The notes: generated by a model from the letters alone, not told the origin. Positions 17,023-27,270 are shown, counted from the first letter of the stretch. The stretch: DNA of 64,000 bases from an uncultured Alistipes sp. (GCF_963931675.1 NZ_OZ007039.1:2703806-2767805); one strand, 5' to 3'. Program-made: numbers and translations.

Positions 17023-17649
17023 ATGAGAATCAATCATCTGATCGTATTTCTCCTTCTGCTCACTGCCACGGGCTGCGCAAGCACCCGTAAATCCGCCGAA
17101 CCCGACCCGACATTCGTGGCTTCCGAGTCAACCTGGCTCTATCGGGATGCCGAGGTGGTAAACCGCCGCCTGAAGCCCCTCGAACGTCCGCAGGTGCGCT
17201 TCGAGGTCGAGCACGCCATCCTGCACGGGGATTCTGTCTGGGTGGTGGCTCGCGCGACAATTCCCCACCGCTCGATCCGCCGCGGGGAGTGTTTCAGGGC
17301 GACGTGCGTTCTTCAAGCCCCGGAAGGCATCATGGAGCTGGGCGAGCTGTCGCTCGACTCGGGCCATTTCATGCCCGACGAAGAGGAAGACGTGGATGTG
17401 GCAACCCGTCCCGGACGGATGCAGAACCTCTATCTGTCGTGGCGCTTTGCCTGGGACGAGCGCATGCGGACGAATGCCTTCATCGTGGTCTTTGCAAGCC
17501 TGACCGACGGCCGCCACCTGTTCCAGTATCTGCCCCTGATGCTGCCGCTCTTCTGGAGCGACGACACGGAGGATGAGCTCCTGTGGCCCCGGTCGGCCGG
17601 GATTCCCGAGGAGGCCCTGCTCGATCGTTCACCCTTTGAAAAACGATAA
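17023..17649 (+). CDS. Lipoprotein, unknown function (operon gene 9)
   Basis: 208 aa from the ATG at 17023; the open frame extends upstream over gene 8, but this ATG begins a proper lipoprotein signal (MRINHLIVFLLLLTATGCAS, Cys at residue 18). The mature part is beta-rich with several WxxR and FxxxVxHAI patterns and no family I can assign. Second lipoprotein of the operon. Starts 11 bp after gene 8. Confidence 0.7.
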   Translation: MRINHLIVFLLLLTATGCASTRKSAEPDPTFVASESTWLYRDAEVVNRRLKPLERPQVRFEVEHAILHGDSVWVVARATIPHRSIRRGECFRATCVLQAPEGIMELGELSLDSGHFMPDEEEDVDVATRPGRMQNLYLSWRFAWDERMRTNAFIVVFASLTDGRHLFQYLPLMLPLFWSDDTEDELLWPRSAGIPEEALLDRSPFEKR

Positions 17650-17661
17650 CCCCGCGGTTCC

Positions 17662-20139
17662 ATGATACCACTACACATCCAACCCCTGCCGGACAGTACT
17701 CCCGATGTTGTCCAAAAGATCGACGCACTCAACCGCAAACTCGGATCGTTCATCCACGCGCCCCTCAATCTCAAGGAGGTGCTGCGCATGGAGCCGTTCG
17801 CCGCCGACGCGGAGGTGGTGAGGGCCGTTGCGGCCTCGCTCGACGGCTACGCCATCCTCCCGACCTCGCCTGCAAATCGTGAGCGCCAACGCACGACGGG
17901 TCTGCCGAAGGACTACGACATCGTGGGGTTCTGGTATTGCGTGGCGCTTCTCGCCCTTTCGGCAGAGCCGGAGGCTGTGCGTTATCTGCTTGTGCTGGCG
18001 CGCATATTGATGGCCGAGGATCCCGCGGAGCTGTTCCTGCTGCGGCGCATCGTCCGCCTGTTGGAGGGATTTCCATCTCCCCACCTCCAGGAACTCGGAA
18101 GCTGGATCGAAGCCTTCTACGACACCGTTACGCACCAGCTGGAGGCCTTCCGGTGGCTGGAGGCCGCCGGGATCCCGTGGCCCGAGTCATACGAATGGGA
18201 GGTCATCGCGCAGTTCTCCTCCGACGGCGAGCCCTATGCCGATCCGGCGGCACCGAAGGAGGAGCGGCGCCGGCGCGTGGTGCTGACGTTCCGGCTGAAC
18301 AGCCCCCGCAGCCTCTACGGCAGTTGCCGCCAGCACAACAGCTACGAGATCTCGCTCCGCAACGACGACAACACGACACGCGGTATGTGGAACGAGGGCC
18401 ACGGCGATCTTTTCATCGAAGACCGCCCCGTGATGCAGCACCGGATGTTTACGCCGTTGCAGCTCCCGGAGCTGTTCGACGCGCTCGAAGGGTTCGGCAT
18501 CCGGCTGGTGCGCAAACCCGTGATGGTCTACACGAGTCAGGGAATCCGGAATGCCCATGTGAAGGTGTTTCAGATGCTCGAGAATCAGCTCGGGCGCAAA
18601 CCTCCGGAGGCCGGACAGACGGTAGAGGAGGGGCAAGGCCAGCCGAAGGCGGCGGACGATGCGGGCGGCACATCGGCCGGGAAGAACGAATTTCCGGAGG
18701 TCGGGCGGGCCGTGGAGGAGGCGCTGGACCTGCTCAAATACGACGGTGACGTGAACGACTCGCTGGCCGAGATACGGGAAAAATGGGGCGGAGAGATTTC
18801 GGCGCTGCACGACGCCCGATTCGACGAGATCGGGGTGCAATATGCCTGCCGCTCGCATGAAGAGGGACTTGCGGCTCTCGGGCAGGAGCTGACCTGCCAC
18901 GGTTACCGGCTCTACGACCTCGACGGTGACGACATCTACCTCCTTACGTTACTTCCCGAGGTGGAAGCCGCAAATTTCGAAATGGCCTGCGGGAAGGCGC
19001 GACAATATTGCCGGCAGTTGAAGCAGCCGGGGCGTGCACCGGGCACTCCGGCCCGCGAAATCGACCCCGGGCGCAAGATGCCCTGCGAAGAGGTGCCGTG
19101 GCCCGATGACGCCGTCTACATGCTCGACTCGCTGGCCGGCGACTTCTGCAGCGGACGGTGGAAAAGCCGCGAAGCGGAGGAGTGGCAGGGAAATTTCGTC
19201 GCCGATCTCCGCCAGCGTCCGTTGCAACCGGTCAAGGTGCGCTGGAACCGGTTTTGCTGCCTGACCCACTCCCCGGAGATGGATTTCTATGCGGCGTTCT
19301 ACTACATTCCGCCCATGCAGTGCTGGATGCTCCTCGGGGGCAAGGATCCCCTGGAAGCGAACAACTGGAAGCGGCTGTGCGACCTGCCGAAACAGGAATC
19401 GCCCTTTCTTTTCCTCGACCAGCGTCCCCGATGGTTCGGCCGCTACCTCTGTTTCGGCGATCGGCAGAGCGCCACAATCCTCACGATGAATCCGCAGGGG
19501 GTGGAGCGCGTCCAGCGTTTTCCGCTGCCCAAGGCGCAGCACCCTTGCGGGTTCGCCTGCGACGGCCTCGGACGCGTTCTCCTTGCTCACGGCGAAGAGA
19601 CGTATCGTTTCGAAAACGGCTCGCTTTCACCGCTGGGCTTTCACATATTGAGCAGCGACGGGTTCAACGGCTCCATCCCTGTTTCCGCAACCGGCCGCCT
19701 GGTGATGTGCGGCTTCTCGGACCGGGAACTGGTAGCCCGACTATTGGAACTCGACGTCGACACGCGCCGCTGCCGGACTACCCGTATGCAGAACGTAGAT
19801 CCCTGGTCGAACCTCCTGCCGTTTGGCGGCGACTGGGTGCTGATCAAAGGATCTTGCGATTCGATGCGGCTGGATTTCGCCCGGCTTTGGAACCGCACGA
19901 CCGGCGAAGTGCTGCGCATCCGCCCCGGGATGTTCGGCCGCGAAAAGCTCGAACACATCGGACGGCTGAGCGACGGCCGTGTGGTGCTGACCACGCTCCG
20001 TTCCCATGTGGGACAAGTCGTGCACTTTCCCACGGATTTCTGGAATTTTCTCCGCACGGCCAGCCGTCCGCAAACGCTGGAACCGATGCAACCCTGCGAA
20101 GCCCTCTATCCCGATATTCCGTTGTCGTGGCCTGAATAG
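17662..20139 (+). CDS. Large protein with a C-terminal propeller-like region, unknown function (operon gene 10)
   Basis: 825 aa, no signal peptide. About 1-190 is helical; 190-310 is a mixed region with Asn-rich NSYEISLRNDDNTTRGMW; a linker near 320-340; 345-470 a small alpha/beta domain (WGGEISALHDARFDEIGVQY, RLYDLDGDDIYLLTLLPEVE); and about 510-800 repeated short beta strands with Trp and Gly turns (RPRWFGRYLCFGDRQSATIL, FACDGLGRVLLAHGEETYRF, LLPFGGDWVLIKGSCDSMRL) like a beta-propeller. I recognise no catalytic motif. Last gene of the operon, ending 95 bp before junction B; there is no clear terminator directly behind it. Confidence 0.7.
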   Translation: MIPLHIQPLPDSTPDVVQKIDALNRKLGSFIHAPLNLKEVLRMEPFAADAEVVRAVAASLDGYAILPTSPANRERQRTTGLPKDYDIVGFWYCVALLALSAEPEAVRYLLVLARILMAEDPAELFLLRRIVRLLEGFPSPHLQELGSWIEAFYDTVTHQLEAFRWLEAAGIPWPESYEWEVIAQFSSDGEPYADPAAPKEERRRRVVLTFRLNSPRSLYGSCRQHNSYEISLRNDDNTTRGMWNEGHGDLFIEDRPVMQHRMFTPLQLPELFDALEGFGIRLVRKPVMVYTSQGIRNAHVKVFQMLENQLGRKPPEAGQTVEEGQGQPKAADDAGGTSAGKNEFPEVGRAVEEALDLLKYDGDVNDSLAEIREKWGGEISALHDARFDEIGVQYACRSHEEGLAALGQELTCHGYRLYDLDGDDIYLLTLLPEVEAANFEMACGKARQYCRQLKQPGRAPGTPAREIDPGRKMPCEEVPWPDDAVYMLDSLAGDFCSGRWKSREAEEWQGNFVADLRQRPLQPVKVRWNRFCCLTHSPEMDFYAAFYYIPPMQCWMLLGGKDPLEANNWKRLCDLPKQESPFLFLDQRPRWFGRYLCFGDRQSATILTMNPQGVERVQRFPLPKAQHPCGFACDGLGRVLLAHGEETYRFENGSLSPLGFHILSSDGFNGSIPVSATGRLVMCGFSDRELVARLLELDVDTRRCRTTRMQNVDPWSNLLPFGGDWVLIKGSCDSMRLDFARLWNRTTGEVLRIRPGMFGREKLEHIGRLSDGRVVLTTLRSHVGQVVHFPTDFWNFLRTASRPQTLEPMQPCEALYPDIPLSWPE

Positions 20140-20234
20140 GACCCTTTAGTCTGTCACTATGGCTATTCGATAGTGTTTCAAAAAGTGTGTCAGAATCAGG
20201 ATAAAAAGTCTACAGATGCATAACATGGGAAAAA
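20140..20234. other. Right end of island 1, no gene
   Basis: About 95 bp between the last cargo gene and the junction B homology. By comparison with junction C the integrase gene should lie here; none of its coding sequence is visible, so it was deleted. Confidence 0.4.
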
Positions 20235-20394
20235 CCGCAATTTATCCAAACAAACCACATCATCAAGCACCATAAAACACCAGCGCGATAAACAAATTAT
20301 CTTTGTTTATCGCGCTGATATTCAATTGTTTAACCTGTCTGAAGGCTATCAGTATTCCTCCTCGTTGAAGATGTATGATATATCTTGATTATCA
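20235..20394. other. Junction B: attachment region between island 1 and island 2
   Basis: Aligned over its length with 32654-32789 (junction C). It holds TATCCAAACAAACC (20243-20256), a strong terminator hairpin AGCGCGATAAACAAA / TTTGTTTATCGCGCT (20282-20316, T tract on the minus strand), and the 13-bp core TCCTCGTTGAAGA (20359-20371), identical to junction C. On the minus strand the core region spells Phe-Asn-Glu-Glu-Glu-Tyr-stop, the tail of a DUF2795 gene whose body is absent here. Past the core is TTGATTATCA (20385-20394), the same left-arm motif as beyond junction A and at nearly the same distance from the core (26 versus 24 bp). Confidence 0.75.
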
Positions 20395-20578
20395 TATATC
20401 TATGTGTAAATATATTCAAATTATATAGTTAATGGAAAGTTTATTTTACTGCGAATTCTTAGTAGATAATTTCAAAAGCTGTAATATAAATTTAGATGTT
20501 TTCTTAATGTGCATAATGTGATTAAGTAGTTTTAGAAATAAAATAATATTTATGTTTTTTAGTAAAGGCAAAATTTTC
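20395..20578. other. AT-rich left end of island 2, no gene
   Basis: Very AT-rich DNA after the left arm, up to the stop of the LRR-like gene. No reading frame or repeat stands out. Confidence 0.4.
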
Positions 20579-21739
20579 TTAAAGAAGAGAATTAAATTTG
20601 TTGTTTAATTTGAATGTAAATTTTGATATATCATCCCAATAAAAATAATCACAATCCCAGTTCATTGAACTTCTTATATATTCTCGGTTCTTCTTCAAAA
20701 AATTAACTGCGTTTAAAATTTCTTGATATATATTCGTTCTATGATAGAGATATTTTATGTATGCATCCATTAATGAGGTAATGTGTTCGTCCTTAGAATA
20801 TCTACATTGAACTTCAAATTTAACAGACTTTTCTTTGTCTTTATATGATTCTTTTTCTTTGTCTGTCATATATGAAAATGTACAAAATCCACTTTCTTTT
20901 GTTTCTTTAAAATATGATGGTAGCAATTTTTTTAAATATACATCAGACGGATTAGCATTGCTACATGCATACTCCTTTAATATATAAGTGTCATCGTCTC
21001 CTATTTTTGAACGAATATACTCTTCTGTAGATATAGTGTAAGATTTTATTATTTCTTCAACATTTAGTGAATTGACATAATTCTGAATGGCTGTATTCAT
21101 AGCATTAATTTTTTTGATGTATGAAAACTCCCCATTTATATATGCTCTTACATCATCGGTATATATAAATTTTTCAACGTCTTCGTCTTCTGCTAAATGT
21201 ATATCATCCACGAGATTTCTTTCAATATTCAATTGATTTTTATCAGTGTTATAAATTATAGAGCATTTGCACGAAAATTCTACATAACTATATAAAGGAA
21301 TAGTTGTGTTAATAATAGCATAGACATATTTCTTTGTAGTAACATTCCATATTATACATTCATTTTTTTGTAGATATAAAATATATCCATATTGTTTCGT
21401 TGAATAATCATTGCTAAAATCACTAATTTCCAATTTACGAATAATCTTTAATGAGTATTCTTGGGTAAATCTATTATGGATGGGATAGCCTATTTGAGGT
21501 ATAAAATCAAGATGGTATAACTGTGGGCTATATCCAAATGTATTGTTACTAATTATTTTTACATTGTGTCCACCAAGAATTGCTTTTAAGTTTTTACAAC
21601 CAAAACAAAAGTAATTAGGTAAAAAGGTAATATCATTAGGTAAAGTGATTGTCTCAACAATATTATTATATTGAAACATTCTTTCCGATAATTTTGTTCC
21701 TTCAGGAACAATTACGTGTTTATTGATTTTCCAGTCCAT
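20579..21739 (-). CDS. Cargo protein with N-terminal LRR_5/BspA-like repeats
   Basis: 386 aa, strongly AT-rich, unlike all flanking genes. The first 80 residues show the BspA-type leucine-rich pattern (ERMFQYNNIVETITLPNDIT, FLPNYFCFGCKNLKAILGG, VKIISNNTFGYSPQLYHLDF). The rest is Lys/Glu/Tyr/Asn-rich and not recognised. No signal peptide, so either cytoplasmic or exported by another route. A recently acquired cargo gene by composition; function unknown. Confidence 0.7.
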   Translation of the reverse strand: MDWKINKHVIVPEGTKLSERMFQYNNIVETITLPNDITFLPNYFCFGCKNLKAILGGHNVKIISNNTFGYSPQLYHLDFIPQIGYPIHNRFTQEYSLKIIRKLEISDFSNDYSTKQYGYILYLQKNECIIWNVTTKKYVYAIINTTIPLYSYVEFSCKCSIIYNTDKNQLNIERNLVDDIHLAEDEDVEKFIYTDDVRAYINGEFSYIKKINAMNTAIQNYVNSLNVEEIIKSYTISTEEYIRSKIGDDDTYILKEYACSNANPSDVYLKKLLPSYFKETKESGFCTFSYMTDKEKESYKDKEKSVKFEVQCRYSKDEHITSLMDAYIKYLYHRTNIYQEILNAVNFLKKNREYIRSSMNWDCDYFYWDDISKFTFKLNNKFNSLL

Positions 21740-21967
21740 TTCTTTATTTATTATTTTTGTCTTATTGTATCGACTGTGAATTTACTAAAAATCAGTAATG
21801 ATCAATGCAGGTTATTATAACATAGGAGAAACTTTGTGAGTTTAATTCTAAATCAAGTGTGTTTGTTGATAATTATAATGTTCCCATAAATTCTTTTTTT
21901 TGCCCTGAATCAACTTGTATGTGGAATATGTCAATTTGAAATAAAATTTATCATACGAGTCACTACT
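21740..21967. other. AT-rich spacer upstream of the LRR-like gene
   Basis: About 230 bp between the LRR-like start and the IS end. It must hold that gene's promoter on the minus strand, but I do not see a convincing TAnnTTTG box. Confidence 0.35.
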
Positions 21968-23278
21968 GTCCCGTAAAAGTGGATAAATAGTTCTTTGAAA
22001 TTATTGAAATATAGTCAATTACACGGTTTTTTGAAATGAAACGGACTTGATTTTGCAACTTTGCAGTCTAATACAAATGGCTGCTATGTTCCAAGACAAA
22101 TACGTATTCTCTCAATTAACCGCTTTTCTGAACAGGACTCAGTTCAACAACTATGTTCGCAAGTATGATGGCAACAGATATGTGAAACATTTTACTTGCA
22201 GGAATCAGATGCTCGCGATGATGTTTGGACAACTGAGTAACCGTGAAAGCCTGCGAGACTTAATCGTTGCTTTCGAGGCGCATAGGGCCAAGCAATATCA
22301 TCTTGGTTTAGGTCGTGAACCGATAGCCAAGACAACTCTTGCGACAGCCAACCAGAACCGTGATTACAGAATCTTCGAAGATTTTGCATTCTATATGATG
22401 AAGGAAGCCTGCGAGAAGCGGACGACCAACATCCTTGACATTTCCGGAAAGAAATATGCGTTTGATTCAACAACGATTCCGTTGTGTCTTGCAACATTCC
22501 CATAGGCAAAGTTCCGAAGCAAGAAAGGAGGGGTGAAAGCTCATGTCTTATACGACATTGAAGCACAAGTTCCTGCTTTCTATACCGTAACCACTGCTTC
22601 AAAGCATGATTCCACAGCAATGTCTTCAATCCATTATGAACCAAATGCTTATTATATATTCGACAGGGCTTATGACTCCTTTAAAGAACTCTATAGGATA
22701 CATCTTACAGACTCTTTCTTTGTTGTCAGAGCCAAGACAAACTTAAAGTATAAGACAGTCAAATGGAAGCGAAGAATGCCAAAGAACATAATGACAGATG
22801 CGGAAGTGAAACTGACCGGATATCTCTCCGAGATGAAATATCCTGAGTCATTCAGACTCGTCCGATATTACGACGAAGAGGATGACCGTGAGTTCACTTT
22901 CTTGACGAATGCAAAACAACTTTCTGCACTGGATGTCGCCAATCTTTATAAGAAAAGATGGTTAATCGAGCTGTTCTTCAAATGGCTCAAGCAGCATCTC
23001 AAGATAAAGAAATTCTGGGGCACAGCAGAGAACGCTGTTCGCATACAAATCAGTGTGGCTATTATCACGTACTGTCTTGTGGCTATTGTCCAACATGATA
23101 TGAAGTTGAAACGTTCAACCTATGAAGTTTTGCAAATTCTCAGCATATCATTGACTGACAAAACCCACTTGCGTGACCTGTTCGACAAGACTAATTTCAA
23201 TGATGTCAAAGATCTAAATGATCCCCTGATTCCGGGGCTTTTTGATTAATTGTTTAACTCGTCCCATTTTAACGGGAC
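21968..23278 (+). mobile_element. IS4-family insertion sequence, inactive
   Basis: About 1.3 kb between imperfect terminal inverted repeats: left GTCCCGTAAAAGTGG, right (reverse complement) GTCCCGTTAAAATGGG. It contains one transposase gene with an internal stop. Flanking bases are ACTACT on the left and ACTAAT on the right, so no certain target duplication can be claimed. Confidence 0.75.
22077..23249 (+). pseudogene. IS4-family transposase with an internal amber stop
   Basis: About 390 codons of a DDE transposase. First Asp in AFDSTTIPL, second in YIFDRAYDSF, and the family Y-(2)-R-(3)-E-(6)-K signature in YKKRWLIELFFKWLK. The frame is cut by TAG at 22503-22505; the sequence continues in the same frame as AKFRSKKGGVKAHVLYD, where the family has Trp before AKFR, so a single TGG to TAG change explains it. 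The stop lies between the first two catalytic Asp, so neither piece can work. The start at 22077 or 22086 is a guess. Confidence 0.85.
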
Positions 23279-23300
23279 ACTAATGTAGGCGAAATGCAAA

Positions 23301-24194
23301 CTATAACTCGATGTCTCCGTCAACACTGCCCTGCTGCCCCCATCCTTCTATCTGCACTCCGTCTAGTTCAATCTTATCGGAGGATACATTTATTTGAACT
23401 GTCAGGCATCTTCCTCCATCAAGCATGCTGACGGGCCTGCCGTCCTGATCATTGTCTGGAACACTTAGTGTACGCACCATGTCACCGAGACTTACTTCAA
23501 GCGTCACATTGTCTTTTTCCTGAGGAACTATAAAACATGATACCTGACTGCCCTGCATGGTTCCCACCTCTGACAGTCCGGAGGCCGTACCGTTCTGTAT
23601 TGCCCCTTTTGCCAGATCTATGCCGCATGAGGAAAGAGCCTTGACCGATGTGGATATCTCAGACAGCTGCTCATCCGTCAAATCATCGGACACATACTTT
23701 ACCACAAGTTTGTGCAGAGCATGCTTGAATACCAGACTCACTGCATCTTCTGAGTTTTTCCCGACTTGCACCGCCTCGGCCAGCAACAGGTCGGTTTTTT
23801 CCGCTGGGGAGACGACAAATGTCAATATTCCGTCCACTGCCTTCCCCTGGACAGGATAGCAGCCTGAGAAATATACGTTCCCGGCATCTTCCGGCAGATT
23901 GAGATCCGCCCATGAGAGATCAGTCGTCCCGACAGTGTAGCTTGTGTCTATATTCGGGAAACCGCTTCCTGAAACCACAAGCGTAAAGATATCCCCGTTG
24001 GAGAAATTTCCCTCTCCGTTCCCGTCAAGTGCGGGTGATTTGGTCAGGGCCTCGATGGATGCCCGGATATCTATCATCCTGTCAGTCTCATCTGTGCCTT
24101 TGTCCACAGGGGATTTCTCGCAGGAAACAGTCATCATTGCAAACAGGACAACCACTGCTATAATTAAACTGTAATATTTCGTCGTATTGTTCAT
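23301..24194 (-). CDS. Fimbrillin-family (Mfa-like) lipoprotein
   Basis: 297 aa. Lipoprotein signal peptide ending MMTVSC (Cys about residue 25). The mature part follows the fimbrillin / Mfa_like_1 pattern: RASIEALTKSP, FSNGDIFTLVVSG, AGNVYFSGCYPVQGKAVDG, then LVFKHALHKLVVKYVSDD and a closing WGQQGSVDGDIEL. Such proteins are outer-membrane-anchored, either minor pilus components or surface accessory lipoproteins. It starts 12 bp after the protease gene stop in the same direction, so the pair was one operon; both share the fimbrillin-type architecture. Confidence 0.8.
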   Translation of the reverse strand: MNNTTKYYSLIIAVVVLFAMMTVSCEKSPVDKGTDETDRMIDIRASIEALTKSPALDGNGEGNFSNGDIFTLVVSGSGFPNIDTSYTVGTTDLSWADLNLPEDAGNVYFSGCYPVQGKAVDGILTFVVSPAEKTDLLLAEAVQVGKNSEDAVSLVFKHALHKLVVKYVSDDLTDEQLSEISTSVKALSSCGIDLAKGAIQNGTASGLSEVGTMQGSQVSCFIVPQEKDNVTLEVSLGDMVRTLSVPDNDQDGRPVSMLDGGRCLTVQINVSSDKIELDGVQIEGWGQQGSVDGDIEL

Positions 24195-26041
24195 CGTTAT
24201 TTCAACTTATTGAATAAAACTTTCATTAATCTCAACTTCGGGAAATTCTTTCTGCCAGATATCCCGTTTCAAATCCACAACCGTTATACAGGATATGGGA
24301 TATATGCTGGAATCTCCCATCAGCACTTTCCAAGGTCCATCTTCCCGGTATCTAATCTCCTGGCGTATCAGGCGGTGGCGCTGGTAATTATTGGAACCTC
24401 CATTAACCTCAAAGTTATAATGGTCATTATTGTCTACATAATATATGGCGGATACATAACCCTCATCATCAAATTCCACACCCCAGATTGTCATAACGTG
24501 CGTAACCCCTTGGTTCAGGTTAGACTGTTCGAAACCCAGCCCCTGCTTATTTTCCAGAGCGCCTTTGATAATCCTGTTGAAACTCTCTTTATTCATGGCG
24601 TCTTCAGGTCTGAACGCAACATCTATGTTGTCGAATATTTCCGTGAAATATCCTCCATAATTGTCATCAATATCAGGATCCGGAGATGATATTCCCGGAG
24701 TCCCGCAGATAAACCAGTTAATTCCGACGGCATCCGAACCCCCTCTGTTTCTGGATATGTCTCTGAAAAAGTCGAAAATTTCACTGCCTTCAGTATCGGA
24801 AAACCCGAAAGAGGGACGCGGATATGCCGGCCATGGATTTGAACTGTACCTTGCATCATACGCCTCGATATACGGTTCATTGAGCCGTGTCCACCAATGC
24901 AGCAGATTTGACGCACCCGCCGCCCAGCACATATTGCTGTCATGGTATCCAGGATGGGATCCACTATCGTCCGGATCGTCCTTATCGCAGTCATACCATA
25001 AAAAGTCGCTCTGCCAGTTCAGATACGCAATGCCGGATACTTTGTACCATATACCGTTGGGGAAGTTTTCAGGCACCAAGAAACTGTACTCAGGGACGGA
25101 CTCGTTGTCTTTTGGATAATCGGGCAGGCTGGCGGTCTTGACCCCGTAAACCCAGCACGTCTTGCCGCCGTAGTCTATATCCGGGTCAGGGTCAGGATCA
25201 GGATCCGGGTCAGGGTCGGTTCCGATATCTCCGTCGGATTTGAGACGCAGGTTGAGTACGGTCTCCTTCCCGCTCTCCAACACACTGCTTTCTCCGATCG
25301 TAGCCGGTGCCTTGTAGACGGATGTCTTTCCACCTGCGGAAATCTCCACCCATCCTTCGGCATATTCCCCAAGATCCCCGGGGAAAAGAATCGCCGAATA
25401 CTTTCCCTCGGACAATATGCGGGGCGTTATGTCCTCCATTGTACCGGAAGGAGTGTCAATACCTCCTGTCGAGAGGTCGAATGAGCCTTCCGTAATATTC
25501 CTCACAGTGACAGTCAGATCATCAGGAAGAGAGCCTTCGTCACTTGAGATATTGATTGACAGACGGTGCATACCGTGCATAAAGGGCATCTCTATCACAT
25601 CCCCGGTAATATCTTCCTGCTCTATGTCAAGGTGGCTCCACAACAAGTCAGAGTCCTCATACCCGTTACCGGTCTGGTCGGTGTCCACACGATGCGTGTG
25701 CAGGTTTGTCTCAGGCGAGACATCCTCTCTGGCCGGATAGTATGCTGAAAGGCGCACAGTACCCGAGCCAAGCTCACTTTTCTGCAGTTTCGGAGTCCAT
25801 TGCCCGTCCTCCATGGTCAGTATGACCTGTCTTGTCTGCTCTCCATAGATATAAAGTCCGACTTTGTCTCCTTCTGTGAAAGATCCGCTGCCGTCTTCTC
25901 CAATCTCAGCTTTCGTACCCTTATTGTCTTGCGTGAAGACCATCTCTACATACTCACTGTCATTCTTCGAGGATGAATAGTCCTCAAATTCCGCGCATCC
26001 GGACAATAACACCGGAACTGCTGCCAATAACCGGAACAGGA

Positions 26042-26051
26042 GCTTACTTGT
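26042..26051. repeat. Target-site duplication, left copy
   Basis: GCTTACTTGT, repeated at 27271-27280 on the other side of the IS. The duplication is 9 or 10 bp depending on where the IS end is drawn. Confidence 0.9.
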
Positions 26052-27270
26052 TTAGTAGATGACAAAATATAAATTATGTTGTTATATGCCTAATTATTAG
26101 TTGTTTATATTTGCAAAAGTCCCTAAGAATCAGTATCTTTAAAGAAAAGTTTGCCCGCTTTTTCGTATGAAGACAACTGACTTTAAGGACTTGGGCAAAG
26201 TTAACCAAATCCTTCCGATGATGCAAGAACATTTTGGGAAATCGATGAATCTGGCCCGCATAAAGTTTATGGCTTTCATGCTCCATGCCCTGTGTGTAGT
26301 ACAGACCGTAAGCCTCCATAAACTCGCGGCGGCAATGCCAACCTCTGTTGAAAGGGACTCCAACCTTCGCCGCATTCAAAGATTCATAGCCAAGTACGCC
26401 CTCAACTTTGACCTTGTGGCGCAGATGATATACTCTCTGCTTCCCGTCAAGACAGGGCTGGTGCTGAGCATGGACCGTACAAACTGGAAGTTCGGTGATT
26501 TCAACATCAACATCCTCATGCTCGGCGTGGCATACAAGGGGATTGCATTCCCATTGATGTTCAGCCTTCTGCCTAAGAAAGGGAACTCCAATTGGAAGGA
26601 ACGCAAGGCAATCGTTGAACGATTTGTCCGGCTGTTCGGCTCCGAATGCATCGACTCTCTTGTTGCCGACCGGGAGTTTGTCGGCAAGGATTGGATCGGT
26701 TGGCTCAACCGCAATCATATACGATATTATATCCGGATCCGGCAGAATTTCTGGCTTGTCAAGCCTTCCACAGGGGAAAGAATCCGTGCATGGTGGCTCT
26801 TCAATTCCCTGAAAGTGGGGCAGGAAAGATTTTATTACAAGCTTTTCCTGCACAAAGGTGAGTACGTTTATCTTGCCGGAAGCCGAATCAAGAACTCCGA
26901 CGGTGTGCCTGAACTTCAGATCCTCATCTGCTTCAAACGCCCGGAAAAGGGTGTCGACACTTATAAAAGGCGATGGGAGATCGAGACCGCATTCCGGGCT
27001 ATGAAATCCTCCGGATTCAATATCGAAGACACGCATTTGCGCGACACAGAGCGGATTGCAAGACTTCTGGCAATGGTTTGTATTGCTCTTGTATGGGCGT
27101 ATCTCGTTGGGGAACATAAAGATGAAAACGTAAAGCCTATAAAGACATTGAAACATGGACGTAAAGCCAAATCTTTAGTAAAGTACGGCTTGGAGGAAAT
27201 CTCCAACGTGCTTTTTCGACCAATTTATGTCCCGAAATTTGATGTATTCAAATTTTTGTCATGTACTTAG
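26052..27270 (+). mobile_element. IS4-family insertion sequence, apparently intact
   Basis: About 1.22 kb with inverted ends: left TTAGTAGATGACAAAA, right (reverse complement) TAAGTACATGACAAAA. Flanked by a perfect direct repeat of the target, so a recent insertion. It lies opposite to the interrupted protease gene. The transposase stop codon is inside the right inverted repeat. Confidence 0.9.
26167..27270 (+). CDS. IS4-family transposase
   Basis: 367 aa, no interruption. DDE residues: Asp in LVLSMDRTNWKFGD, Asp in SLVADREFVGKDW, and Glu of the Y-(2)-R-(3)-E-(6)-K motif in YKRRWEIETAFRAMK. Start at 26167, about 115 bp inside the IS. It is unlike the other IS4-type enzyme at 22077, so two different IS entered the same cargo block. 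Confidence 0.92.
   Translation: MKTTDFKDLGKVNQILPMMQEHFGKSMNLARIKFMAFMLHALCVVQTVSLHKLAAAMPTSVERDSNLRRIQRFIAKYALNFDLVAQMIYSLLPVKTGLVLSMDRTNWKFGDFNINILMLGVAYKGIAFPLMFSLLPKKGNSNWKERKAIVERFVRLFGSECIDSLVADREFVGKDWIGWLNRNHIRYYIRIRQNFWLVKPSTGERIRAWWLFNSLKVGQERFYYKLFLHKGEYVYLAGSRIKNSDGVPELQILICFKRPEKGVDTYKRRWEIETAFRAMKSSGFNIEDTHLRDTERIARLLAMVCIALVWAYLVGEHKDENVKPIKTLKHGRKAKSLVKYGLEEISNVLFRPIYVPKFDVFKFLSCT

Noticed and set aside
21961..23284. Target-site duplication of the first IS
   Set aside because: Flanks ACTACT and ACTAAT differ, so no duplication can be claimed with confidence.
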